Assembly: GCA_014529385.2 (NCBI GenBank)
Contig: CM043971.1
Location: forward strand, 33,375,709 to 33,439,708
Length of the DNA: 64,000 nucleotides
Direction of reading: 5' to 3'
Source: Adiantum capillus-veneris
Taxonomy: Eukaryota > Streptophyta > Polypodiopsida > Polypodiales > Pteridaceae
Of the stretch, positions 12,907 through 21,715 are shown piece after piece. The position numbers and the translations under genes were made by a program. The notes beneath the pieces are model-generated. The model did not search any database. It had not been told where the DNA came from and worked only from the letters and a program-made list of their open reading frames with translations. Every line of letters starts with the position of its first letter. The stretch's first letter is position 1.

Positions 12907-13511
12907 GGGAACTCTAGAGACGGACTCTATGCTCAAGCTCTTGGCTACAGATGCAAATCGAATACAATGAAAGTTTCTTCTTCTCCATCTCTACTATTAT
13001 ATATACTAAGCTATGCTAAGAGTTTGCCCATGAGCAAGCGTATATGAAGCATCCATTCTCTTGCTTGAAAAATACTTCTTTTCATCCTCATCTTCCTCTT
13101 TTCCCGCAGCTCTTGTCTCCCCGTTGGGGTATTCAGGGTTTGGAAAGGAGGCTTATACCATGGAATCTTGAAGAACACCATATTCTTGATTCAAGCAAGG
13201 CTCTGCAAGAGCACAAACATGTATTGTAACAAAGCTCTCTTTTGAGAGGATTATAATACAAGTCCTTTTGGGGAGGGGGGACTAGCTCCAAGCAAATCCG
13301 GTCCTCATTGACTCATCGAGTTGTCAATTTTAATTGGGTATTATCTTTGAATTATGTGCATGATTATAGTGTTTTTAATGTGTATTTGTGCAAAGAAATC
13401 AACACGCCCCAACCTATATCATCTCCTTGTTATCTTTCTCTTAAAAGAAAACTCTCTCCTTTCGTAGTTAAATTTCAATGAATTTAAAAGTAAGTACTAG
13501 ATTCTCTGACA
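11904..13511 (+). repeat. 3' LTR of G1
   Basis: It starts TGTCATGAAAAT and ends CTCTGACA, followed at once by AGATG, the second copy of the target duplication. It holds a (CT)n run at 12856-12903 where the 5' LTR has only a short CT stretch. Confidence 0.85.
12856..12903. repeat. (CT)n microsatellite
   Basis: About 24 CT units inside the G1 3' LTR. The equivalent point in the 5' LTR (about 7350) is short, so this array grew independently. Confidence 0.95.
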
Positions 13512-13764
13512 AGATGACAACTATACCATGCACAATTCTAGTTTTGGTGACTATTATGGCATCTGGTAACTTTATTCCATGGGGTGTATAAGCTCAATGA
13601 TTACAGGAAATGTGCGGAAGATTCACCGTGGACATTTTTTATTTTAAGGCTATTTCAAATGCAAAGCTTTGGCATGCTCATTTTGGTGATTTGAATTTTT
13701 CCACTGCAGAAATATGATATGGCTGCTTCATTTTCCCTCTTGAGGCACTATTGAAACATGTATG
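13512..13764 (+). pseudogene. Ty1/copia relic Cop1, part 2 (gag-pre-integrase)
   Basis: Directly after the G1 target duplication a copia pre-integrase stretch resumes. Near 13655-13745 the frames spell an LWHA-FG-LNF motif followed by YDMAASFPL-like text, as in the GAG_pre-integrs domain of copia polyproteins. It ends at 13764, where the LTR of element X begins, and the integrase part continues at 20405. Confidence 0.7.
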
Positions 13765-14340
13765 TGTGTGCGTCTGTTGCACGTGTCAATGCAAGGAACT
13801 TGCCGATACACTGTGTGCGAGCCACAAATGGCTCCAATCACACAACAAGCCTAAACTAGTAAGCTCAAAGATGGCGTTGGTGTGTCACTCACCGCTCTAC
13901 GCTTCCTGTCGTGGAGGATTCCTCGCCACGAAGAAGAGGGAGACGCTGCTACGCAGCGCTCAACCACCTCACTACCGTCGTGCCACCGCAATGCTCGATC
14001 GCACACACACACTCTCTCTCTCTCACGCATACACACACACACACACACAAGGAGATGAAGAAGAAGAAGATGGAGATGGAGCAAGAGCACTCTTCAATTG
14101 CACAAATGAGAGAATGAGGGAATTTTAGGTTTAGTTTACTTTTATATGAGCTCGCCCCATTCACACTTGGGCGTCCATGCTTAGCCAACTAATCCCTTGA
14201 ATGTTCCAGTTAGAGAGCGCCTCTCATCAGCGATCACTCTTATCCTTTTTCTATTGGACCGACAAGCCCGATACCTGACTCTACCAAATAAATAATACAG
14301 CGTCCATCGTAGGTGATAGGAATGTGCGTGAGGGTTAACA
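13765..14340 (-). repeat. 3' LTR of X (left copy)
   Basis: It begins TGTGTGCGTCTG and ends GGGTTAACA on the plus strand. Its CT/CA microsatellite (about 14008-14049) is shorter than in the right LTR. A TATA-like CATATAAAAG lies on the minus strand near 14140-14150. Confidence 0.9.
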
Positions 14341-14352
14341 TCCCCCCTTCCT
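14341..14352 (-). promoter_or_regulatory. polypurine tract of X
   Basis: On the minus strand AGGAAGGGGGGA directly abuts the TGTTAACC start of the 3' LTR, as expected for the plus-strand primer of an LTR retrotransposon. Confidence 0.8.
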
Positions 14353-15924
14353 GATGTAGATTCCGTCCTCGGAAGCTATTGAGTTGAAGCTCGTTCGTTG
14401 AGGTGGAAGAGCATTTGAGATGAATGTCCTTAGCCTTCTTCAGTCACTTCAAAATCAAACAACATTGGCATAGTAATTGCATTCTCATATACAATTAAAA
14501 AGCATATGCAGTTTTAGGCAGACAAATTGATTGGTAGCATAATTCTAAACCATTTGTCAGCAATAAACATTACATTGCAATATAATCAAACACATAAACA
14601 ATTGGGAAGGTAAAAATAAACAAGTTCGGGGTCGCTAATTCAACGGTCGAAAGGCACTAAAGATCGACTATTAATACCATGGGCAAGCTTCTCAATTTTC
14701 GCTAGTCAGTTAAGTTGTTTAATCGCGAGGGCCTAGAAGACCTTGTAGTTAAGCTACGATAAAAGGAATTTCTCATGAAATCATCACCTAACTGATTACC
14801 TTTTCTTTGACCCCCCGAAGTCTTTTCACAATGATTCAATTTGATAGTGTGCTTATTTTGTATGCCTTGGGTTTTTTGCTTTTCAAGGAAAAGCGCCCAC
14901 ACTGGGAACCTCTAGGGCTCTAGTACCATAGGCGATACATGTGAGTGAAGTACCAAATCAAGCTGAGATTTCTCTTCCAGCTTAAGATTTTACATTGTGG
15001 CACTTTGATTTATTTATTTTTGTACGTTTTCAACATTTTCATTTTGTAACTTTAGGGGGTCATATAACACTGTTACCCTCCCTAGGCTCATCACACTAGT
15101 AAACTCCCTTTATAATACTTAAGCTAAAGGTCAATAGGGACTAAGCCCACTAGAAAGCCCTAGTACATTTCACACAATGCTGCCTAAATCGGATTAAGAA
15201 CCTAAGTAACCATTGATTATTAGGAAGGCATTCCCCATGGTATTAAGAGAAGATCTCTAGCACGTAGCTTGGTCAAACTAGCTTAGTCGGACTGCTTGAT
15301 TTTTAAACCTAGACAAGTGATTATGACAAAAAATTACATTGAAATTATTGTTTGATACTAAGCAAATGTGTTGAATATTATGCTACCAATCACAATTAAA
15401 GCAGACAAACATGGATGCAAAAAATAAGGGGCAATGCTAATGGACAAGAAACACTTGTTTGCATTGATAATTGCACTTGATTTGAAGAGTGACTCGAGAT
15501 AAAGATTCCATGAAGGTCCAAATCCTAACAACAGCAACACGTTCCTGTACACGCTAGGAAACACAAAGAATACCTCTAGGAGGCACATCAGTGGGAAGAA
15601 AGAACTTTGCTAATCACTCAACTGTAAAACAGAAACACTCCTATCGTACTAATCCTACCTACCCTCCATCACTCGAGTGATGAGGATCAAACATGTTTTA
15701 TGGCATAGGTTTCTATTTCAGTGTACCGGATGCAAATGTGTAGGTCTGAGTCAATGTTTTGACTTTTATTGTGCATACTCGTTTGATAATTGCTCTTGCT
15801 CTTTATTATTTTTGTTTTTTGTGAGTATAAGGCTTTATATATACATTCCCTAAAATTGAGAGATTGAGAGGTCAGGGAGGAAGGTTGAGAGGGGAATGAG
15901 TGAATGATGACTGTCATCAAACAT
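14353..15924 (-). other. non-coding interior of X between two polypurine tracts
   Basis: About 1.6 kb without a credible ORF. Its right end looks LTR-like on the minus strand: a second polypurine tract is followed by TGTTTGATGACAG. Downstream come a TATA-like ATGTATATATAAAGCC (about 15833-15848) and an A-rich AATAATAAAGAGC stretch. This may be a decayed older LTR trapped inside the element, or a spacer where an envelope-like gene sat in a relative. Confidence 0.4.
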
Positions 15925-15936
15925 TCCCCCCTTCCT
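15925..15936 (-). other. second copy of the X polypurine tract
   Basis: The 12-base run TCCCCCCTTCCT on the plus strand is identical to the tract at 14341-14352. It lies 3' of the protease region of X in element orientation. Confidence 0.6.
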
Positions 15937-16076
15937 TGGGTAGATCATACCGTTTGAAATATACTCGTCACCCTTTGAAACCAATTGTTCTAGTTGGTAC
16001 TAGGTGAGGATTTTTGCCATTAGTTTTCTATTACCTTAAATGCCTCATCGAGTTGCAATGGTGGTAAGGTACTCTC

Positions 16077-17054
16077 TCAGGATCGAATTTGAAGTGGTTC
16101 ATCAGGTGATTCTTGAACACTGAGAGGTGTGGATTCCTTTGTAACTTTATGGAGTTCCACTATTGTAGATGGAGGCTGTGGAGAAGCTTTTGCCTCTATG
16201 GATGCATTACATGAGGAGCTAGAAGCTTCATGGGACTCCCCCCTTCCTGAGCTAGGTGGAACAAATCGTTCTTTCTTCGGTACCCAAACTAGCTCTGGAA
16301 CATGTATGTAGCATTCCGTGATTTTTTCCTTTCCACGATCTTCAATTTGTTTTGGAGCCACAGGATTGAGCTCACACGGGCCCGATGACAAGTAAGAGCA
16401 CAATTTACGTTTTGGCACCCAAATTTGATCATTTCCTTTATAGTAGCCTTGGGTTATTAATAGTTTTTTAGGAATCCAGCGCAACCTTCCTTTACATTTC
16501 TTGGGGCTAATGGGATGTCTCTTAGCAGGCTTCTGTCTTTTAGCACTGGCTATGGTCGCTAAAGAAGCTTTAGGGACCCATTTGTATGTTTTCTTCGTTA
16601 TATTAGGATGAGTCTTGCCAGAAGCTATATGCATTGCTTGTAGCATATTTAAGGGTACGGGCATTTCATCCCCCTCAGGTGTTACCCAAGTCGTCCCCCT
16701 GTTTCCCCAAGTGTCTATGGTTGTTGCTAGGTGGACCCAATCCACATTGTCCGACTCGGTCATCCCAAGTAGTACATCCATGTAAGGAGAATCTTCCCCA
16801 ACATCAGTGTCCACTTTACACATGTAACAATACTGCAATGGGGCCGAGTGAATTGTGGTGTCAGATCTATGATCAATTATAAACATGTTTCCTAGAGGAT
16901 GTGCTCGACCAGTCACAAGATTTACTCGAATGACAGAATCTTGGAACTGCAAGTAGACATGGTTTTTAGACCAGTCATACACCATTTTTGCTTCCCTCAT
17001 GAAAGGATGCCCTAAGGTCATCTCCGATGCCATAGTGTGTTTGGAGAACTCCAT
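16077..17054 (-). CDS. X protease C-terminal half fused to a WVPK-repeat tail
   Basis: An uninterrupted reading frame of 325 codons. Residues 1-60 look like the end of a retropepsin: MEFSKHTMASEMTLGHPFMR matches the LG-PWL region, followed by KMVYDWSKNHVYLQF. Residues 60-150 are unassigned. Residues about 160-270 contain four spaced copies of Trp-(Val/Ile)-Pro-Lys (YKWVPKASL, LRWIPKKLL, QIWVPKRKL, LVWVPKKER), each in a basic setting. The remainder is Ser/Pro/Glu rich. The domain is not one I recognise; a nucleic-acid-binding role replacing the missing zinc knuckle is conjecture. The true upstream frame was joined to the segment at 17062-17517 before a frameshift. Confidence 0.55.
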   Translation of the reverse strand: MEFSKHTMASEMTLGHPFMREAKMVYDWSKNHVYLQFQDSVIRVNLVTGRAHPLGNMFIIDHRSDTTIHSAPLQYCYMCKVDTDVGEDSPYMDVLLGMTESDNVDWVHLATTIDTWGNRGTTWVTPEGDEMPVPLNMLQAMHIASGKTHPNITKKTYKWVPKASLATIASAKRQKPAKRHPISPKKCKGRLRWIPKKLLITQGYYKGNDQIWVPKRKLCSYLSSGPCELNPVAPKQIEDRGKEKITECYIHVPELVWVPKKERFVPPSSGRGESHEASSSSCNASIEAKASPQPPSTIVELHKVTKESTPLSVQESPDEPLQIRS

Positions 17055-17061
17055 AACAATG

Positions 17062-17517
17062 AAGGTAATTCTTCTTTTATGTCCAAAGACCTTGATCTTT
17101 AAGATCTTCTAGCATCCCAATAGGTTTAACAATAGACCCATTGGCCATCTTCACTACTCTGGTTATGGTCGCAAGGTGAGGTCTTCCCATAGTTTCCCAT
17201 CATTTTTTAGTCACAATGCTAACCCCATCGCCACCATCAAGGATTCCCTTCACAGTTAATCCCTTAGTAGTGATTGGTATAGTCGCATTGGATTCATCAC
17301 CCTCAAAGTATTGTCCCAACTTGTTAACAGGTATTTCTATAACAAGGTTCTCATCTACGTTGGGTTGTGGATCTAAGTGTTCCTCCTCTATTGGCATCTC
17401 CCCAGCTCCATCCACTTCGATATGCTTTCTCACGTCCCCGTCTCCACTAAATTTTGTTGTGAGCTTGTCTATTTGTATTGCCTTACTTCTAGGCTCTCTA
17501 TCAGGCGTGTTACACAT
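17062..17517 (-). pseudogene. X retropepsin N-terminal half, broken
   Basis: The frame 17517-17200 ends VKGILDGGDGVSIVTKK. The LDGG-G-SI phrase sits where retropepsins have D-T/S-G, so the active site here is D-G-G. An in-frame TGA follows at about 17197, where a related protein would continue with WETMG. After it come KMANGSIVKPIGMLEDLKIK and a frameshift before 17054. Nonsense plus frameshift make this copy inactive unless recoded. Confidence 0.6.
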
Positions 17518-17532
17518 ATTCTCAGCAATAGA

Positions 17533-19110
17533 TCAACCAATAGCTTGAGCAAAGGTTGCCAAGTCACCTAAGTGAGTAGGCACTATGGGTGGAGGTGCTC
17601 TAGAGACTACATGTGGAGTAGGTATTGGCATCGGGCTTGGCGCAAAGGAAGCCATTGGGTTCCACATTGGGTACGATGTTGTGCCATGTGGTGGTCCATA
17701 GTTCATATGTGTGACCCTAGGCATAGCAGACGTCGGATGTGACATGCTAATGCTAGTCAGTATGGTCCCATGGAAATAAGAACTTGGGTGTTGTGGTTGT
17801 GGAGAATAGGTTGTTGAAACAATGGGAGAGGTAGGGACTACATGAGTGCGATGACCCATAGGTGCATACGATTGGTACACACTTGTAGGTACTGTTGCAG
17901 GCATTGAGCTACCATGTAGTGGTGCTTTACTAACAAATGAGGTCCATGGCGTGTTTCTTGGTATGCCCATCATTGGGGTAGGCATGGTAGCCGTGGTGTC
18001 ATCGAGGGAAAGATGAGCTAGACTCAGAAAGGTAAAGCTATCACTTGTGGGCTCAGATTGCACTGAGACCCCTGGCGAAACAACATATGGAGGATCCATC
18101 GGACTTACCGAGGGAGTCTCCATTTGCGATAAGGTCGGTTGTTTAGCCTTTCCTGTATCCAAGAATCTCATGAGACCCGTTGAAGGCATGTTGATCCCCT
18201 TGTTCTGTCTCTCTAACTCAATGACCCTATGGATGACCTCACAAACTCTTTGTTGTTGATCCTCCACACTAGTAGCACCCATTGTGGATTGTAGGACACC
18301 TAACCAATCCACGTGATAGGTGCGACCTATGGATAGGTTGGTCAGAGTTTCTGTTTGTAGTTCGTACTCCCAGTTCTCATTTAAGAACGCTCCATCTAGG
18401 ATTGAGGTGCTAGGGGTGTCCTTCGAGCTAGATGCAATGTTGCTTTCTAGGGGTTGGCCCTTAGCGGTTGCTAAGTCAGGAGCACTTGATTGCTCTCTTA
18501 GCAAGGATATTGACATAGGGGCTTTCGCTTTTAACTCTCTTCGTTGCTTCGCCTTGCGTAAGCTCTCGATTTCCTTTTCCCTTGTTGCAAGGATATATCG
18601 CTCAACCTCTTGCACTTCGGCAAGGCTTCTACTATCGGGTAGTATGACCTCGGAGGGAAAAAACTCTGAAGAGTTAGGAGGTGCAGTGAATGAAGTATTC
18701 ACGTGCACATTCTCTAAGGGCATAGGGTCTATGTTGGTCACGAATGGAGAATTTACTTCCCCACCCCCCTCATTTATGTCACTAGCTTCATGTTCGGAGC
18801 GAGTGGCTCTACTAAAGGTTTCCTTCAAGCGGCTAAGCACGCTCGGCCCGGGCCGCGGGCCCATGGCATGCATGTCTTGGCTTGAGCTATCGAGATTAGG
18901 CATCGGGAAACCCTCCATGACGTTGTAGTTAGAGGAAGAGTCACTAGCCGCTATGTTCGGGTCTTGGTTTGTACTACCTTGGGTCCCCGCCGAGGGCCTG
19001 GAACCTAAGGTAGGTGGATTCTCTCTAGTTGCTCCGTCTTTAGCACACGAGCAGAGCGCAGATGCACGTGCCTTTGGCACCCTACAAGCGTCGGCAAATA
19101 ACCTCGAAGG
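17533..19110 (-). CDS. X gag-like protein
   Basis: The frame is open from an upstream TAA at 19111-19113 to 17533. The first ATG is at 18918 (about 460 codons), but the frame is open for about 64 codons before it, so the start is uncertain. The first third is Ser/Asn/Glu rich. The middle (about 18640-18520) has a charged helix, EVQEVERYILATREKEIESL followed by KAKQRRELKAK, likely a coiled coil. Another helical stretch lies near 18255-18190 (QQQRVCEVIHRVIELERQNK). The C-terminal third is very rich in Pro, Met, Ser and Thr. No CCHC zinc knuckle is seen. Its position next to the primer site and upstream of protease supports gag; sequence alone does not prove it. Confidence 0.5.
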   Translation of the reverse strand, partial: PSRLFADACRVPKARASALCSCAKDGATRENPPTLGSRPSAGTQGSTNQDPNIAASDSSSNYNVMEGFPMPNLDSSSQDMHAMGPRPGPSVLSRLKETFSRATRSEHEASDINEGGGEVNSPFVTNIDPMPLENVHVNTSFTAPPNSSEFFPSEVILPDSRSLAEVQEVERYILATREKEIESLRKAKQRRELKAKAPMSISLLREQSSAPDLATAKGQPLESNIASSSKDTPSTSILDGAFLNENWEYELQTETLTNLSIGRTYHVDWLGVLQSTMGATSVEDQQQRVCEVIHRVIELERQNKGINMPSTGLMRFLDTGKAKQPTLSQMETPSVSPMDPPYVVSPGVSVQSEPTSDSFTFLSLAHLSLDDTTATMPTPMMGIPRNTPWTSFVSKAPLHGSSMPATVPTSVYQSYAPMGHRTHVVPTSPIVSTTYSPQPQHPSSYFHGTILTSISMSHPTSAMPRVTHMNYGPPHGTTSYPMWNPMASFAPSPMPIPTPHVVSRAPPPIVPTHLGDLATFAQAIG

Positions 19111-19113
19111 TTA

Positions 19114-19790
19114 ACCGCTTACTTTTTTAAGCGTCCTTTTTCACTCATGTTTTTTACGTTTTTAATGTTTTTTAATGATCATTTTTTTGATTAAAGTGTG
19201 TGATAGCTCAAAACGAGCGTATCACTCAGTGGGTCGCGGTGTGCTTTACAGCACAACGTTTGGTCACCTGAAGCTTTGTTGGTCCTCAAAAAAATCGATT
19301 TTTAGCTACGTGTGAAGCTAAAATTCGTAATTTTAAAGAGCGATAGATGCCTAAGCTTGAGCGTGAGCTTGGGGTTGGGTTTGGGAGATATTCCCGATCC
19401 CAATCCTACCTTTATTTTTTTTTTGTTTTTTGTTTTTGTTTTTTGTTTTGGGATAAGATCGTCGCGGCCTACGCGTGAGCACACACACACTCTATCTACC
19501 TACTTACAACTAATACACCTACTGTTACACACTAACACACTTCATTAGCTCTCACAGATCTACTTCCTACTTACTGTACTTTGCATTACACAGAAATAAC
19601 AACTTTAATACTAAGACCTTACATAGAGAAAAAACACAGTACCTTTGAAAACTCCATTAACAAAGAAATACACAGTAGCAACACAAAATCCTTCTTCTCA
19701 ACATACACACCCTCCATCCTTACCTTTCCTACAATTGAAATTGCACCACAAAAGAAGCACAAAGTGCCATTCAAGCTTAGTGCATGGCAT
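19114..19790 (-). other. leader of X, non-coding
   Basis: Untranslated leader between primer site and gag. It contains T-rich and CACA-rich stretches (about 19410-19445 and 19480-19495) and no supported coding sequence. Confidence 0.5.
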
Positions 19791-19808
19791 TCCCCGGCAG
19801 CGGCGCCA
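19791..19808 (-). promoter_or_regulatory. primer binding site of X, tRNA-Asp type
   Basis: The plus strand reads TCCCCGGCAGCGGCGCCA, equal to the 3' end of plant tRNA-Asp (TCCCCGGCAACGGCGCCA) except for one base. It is four bases from the LTR. Such priming is usual in Tat/Athila Ty3 elements. Confidence 0.85.
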
Positions 19809-19812
19809 AAAA

Positions 19813-20057
19813 TGTGCGCGTCTGTCGCACGTGTCAATGTAAGGAACTTGCTGATACACTGTGTGCGAGCCACAAATGGCTCCAAGCACACAACATACCT
19901 AAACTAGTAGGCTCAAAGATGGCGTTGGTGTGTCACTCACCGCTTTACGCTTCCTGTCGTGGAGGATTCCTCGCCGCGAAGAAGGGGGAGACGCCGCTAC
20001 GCCGCGCTCAACCGCCTCGCCGCCGTCGTGCCGCCGCAATGCTCAATCGCACACACA

Positions 20058-20114
<57 letters not shown>

Positions 20115-20404
20115 GGAGATGAAGAAGAAGAAGATGGAGATGGAGCAAGAGCACTCTTCAATTGCCCAAATGAGAGAATGAGGGAATTTTAGGTTTAGTT
20201 GACTTTTATATGAGCTCGCCCCATTCACACTTGGGCGCCCATGCTTAGCCAACTAATCCCTTGAATGTTTCAATTAGAGTGCACCTCTCATCGGCGATCA
20301 CTCTTACCCTTTTCCTATTGGACCGACAAGCCCGATACCTGACTCTACCAAATAAATAATACAGCGTCCGTCGTAGGTGATAGGAATGTGCGTGAGGGTT
20401 AACA
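19813..20404 (-). repeat. 5' LTR of X (right copy)
   Basis: It begins TGTGCGCGTCTG and ends GGGTTAACA on the plus strand. It matches the left LTR closely apart from a longer (CT)n(CA)n array (about 20057-20113). Confidence 0.9.
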
Positions 20405-20948
20405 GTATGTGAAGTCTGCTTTTTGGGTGAAATGCAATATTTTAAGGATGGTTCTGTGTGGGCTACTTGCAAATTGCAGCTTGTACACAATGATGCTTGT
20501 GGTCCAATGCAGATCCCTCCTTGTGGGAAATATTTGTACTTTCTAACTTTCATTGATAATTACTCCATGCATGCATGGGTGTATGTACTTAAGGCAAACA
20601 TCTATATCTCCAAAAAAGCAAAGTATGTTGTTGTTAGATGCTAGGGAGTAAGCTAGCTTAGTTGTCAAATGGGAGATTTGGGTAGAAGTACCAATTTTGC
20701 ATTGTGATAATCAAAGTGCTATCCACCTAGCACAAATCAAGTGTTTCATAAAAAAACAAAGCACATTGATGCAAAATATCATTTCATTTGTGGGGTGTTT
20801 GAGGACAAGCACATCAAGTTTGTCAAGTTTTACATAGATTGTCGACAACTTTGCTAATATATTAACCAAAGATCTAGAAGTTTGCACAATGTTGAGTGTT
20901 CACACCCATACCTTGCTAGAAGGCACATTGACCTTTAAGTGGAAGATT
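20405..20948 (+). pseudogene. Ty1/copia relic Cop1, part 3 (integrase joined to RNase H)
   Basis: Directly after the X target duplication the copia integrase start resumes: KLQLVHNDACGPMQIP and LYFLTFIDNYSMHAWVYVL (20423-20600). It then jumps, by internal deletion, to the end of RNase H: ISKKAKYVVV near 20610, LHCDNQSAIHLA near 20700, and a KTKHID-KYHFI stretch at 20755-20795. Most of integrase and all of reverse transcriptase are missing. A purine-rich GTGGAAGAT precedes a possible 3' LTR start, TGTTGGTGTTATAGGG, at about 20949. Confidence 0.75.
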
Positions 20949-21715
20949 GTTGGTGTTATAGGGCCCTGTGCCTTTCGACCCTTTGTCATGATGGTCAACT
21001 GCTCATACATTAACCTTATAAACTAAATACACTATCTTTTAATCTAATATAGAATAAAGAGCTCTACCATCTGTTGATGTGATTGAAGCTCCACCATACT
21101 GTTTGTCTTTGTGTCTCACACCTTGTCTGTACACAACGTCTGACGCCATTCAAGGGGATTCTAGAAAAGCAACTAGGAGCCTTGTTTTAAACCTAGGTAT
21201 AGACTACTATTCACCCATTAGCCCTATCTATCCACGCTTAACCTGATTGAGTGCATACCTTGTTTCTCGCATTGATCTCGTTAGAAATTAATTCCTTCTT
21301 ATCCCCATTCTGACAATTCTTAAGACTTAGCATCGATCTTGTCTCTTGACCGCTTTTAGGCTACGATTGTGATTCATTTCATTTCAGGTGTACGTTTGTC
21401 ATCTCATTTCCCATACGAGGACGTCTTGAGTTCAAGACTTGTTTGATAGATGCTTGAGCTTAGAGGTCTATATTATTATCAATAAAAATGCCGACTGTTT
21501 GAGTCAAATAAATATCCCTATATGTTTACGAGTTGTCCTTCTGCCCAAACTTGCCGTCCAAAGTGACCACTTTCTTCACAAGAAGAGAGCTCATCCCACA
21601 GGGACGGGGGTCTGCATCTGTGCAGATACTGCGTTAGTGTATAGGGCATCAGAAACCTGGTAATCTCATAGTCCAGATAAACCCTAAACGCTAATTCAGC
21701 TTGTTTGCACAGTCC
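20949..21715 (+). other. region upstream of the MOS1-like gene; possible copia 3' LTR and 5' untranslated sequence
   Basis: The start may be the copia LTR. The end, near 21700, reads CTTGTTTGCACAG just before the ATG, which resembles a 3' splice site, so a 5'-UTR intron is possible. No clear TATA box or start site could be fixed. Confidence 0.35.

Larger units (their letters stand above)
6257..13511 (+). mobile_element. decayed Ty3/gypsy chromovirus-like element G1
   Basis: The two LTRs (6257-7958 and 11904-13511) are clearly related along their length but differ by many substitutions and by microsatellite content. The element is flanked by the perfect 5-bp target duplication AGATG (6252-6256 and 13512-13516). 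Between the LTRs the order is gag, zinc knuckle, retropepsin, reverse transcriptase, RNase H and a short integrase remnant, all on the plus strand and all damaged. A purine-rich tract (11889-11903, ending AGGGAGAGGTAA) precedes the 3' LTR. The gag resembles that of G3/G4 (phrase KFKEGG), so they are related lineages. It inserted into copia relic Cop1. Confidence 0.85.
13765..20404 (-). mobile_element. non-autonomous Tat/Athila-like LTR element X (gag-protease only)
   Basis: Two similar LTRs (13765-14340 and 19813-20404) enclose about 5.5 kb and are flanked by the perfect duplication GTATG (13760-13764 and 20405-20409). Orientation is minus: the primer site lies beside the right LTR and the polypurine tract beside the left. 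The primer site is a near-perfect match to plant tRNA-Asp, typical of Tat/Athila elements. The only coding content is a gag-like ORF and a retropepsin region. No reverse transcriptase, RNase H or integrase was seen, so it would need a helper. It inserted into copia relic Cop1. Confidence 0.85.

Noticed and set aside
13751-14188. Frames of up to 125 codons on both strands with Thr-His/Ser-Leu runs and Arg-rich parts
   Set aside because: They lie inside the X LTR around its CT/CA microsatellite, and the same applies to 19784-20192. No protein family fits.
16129-18928. Plus-strand frames within element X (60-202 codons)
   Set aside because: They are shadows of the minus-strand gag and protease frames and have no motifs.
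21701-21715. A start of the MOS1-like protein at TTG 21701
   Set aside because: TTG is not a plausible plant start. The ATG at 21716 is the first in frame, and CACAG before it looks like a splice acceptor.
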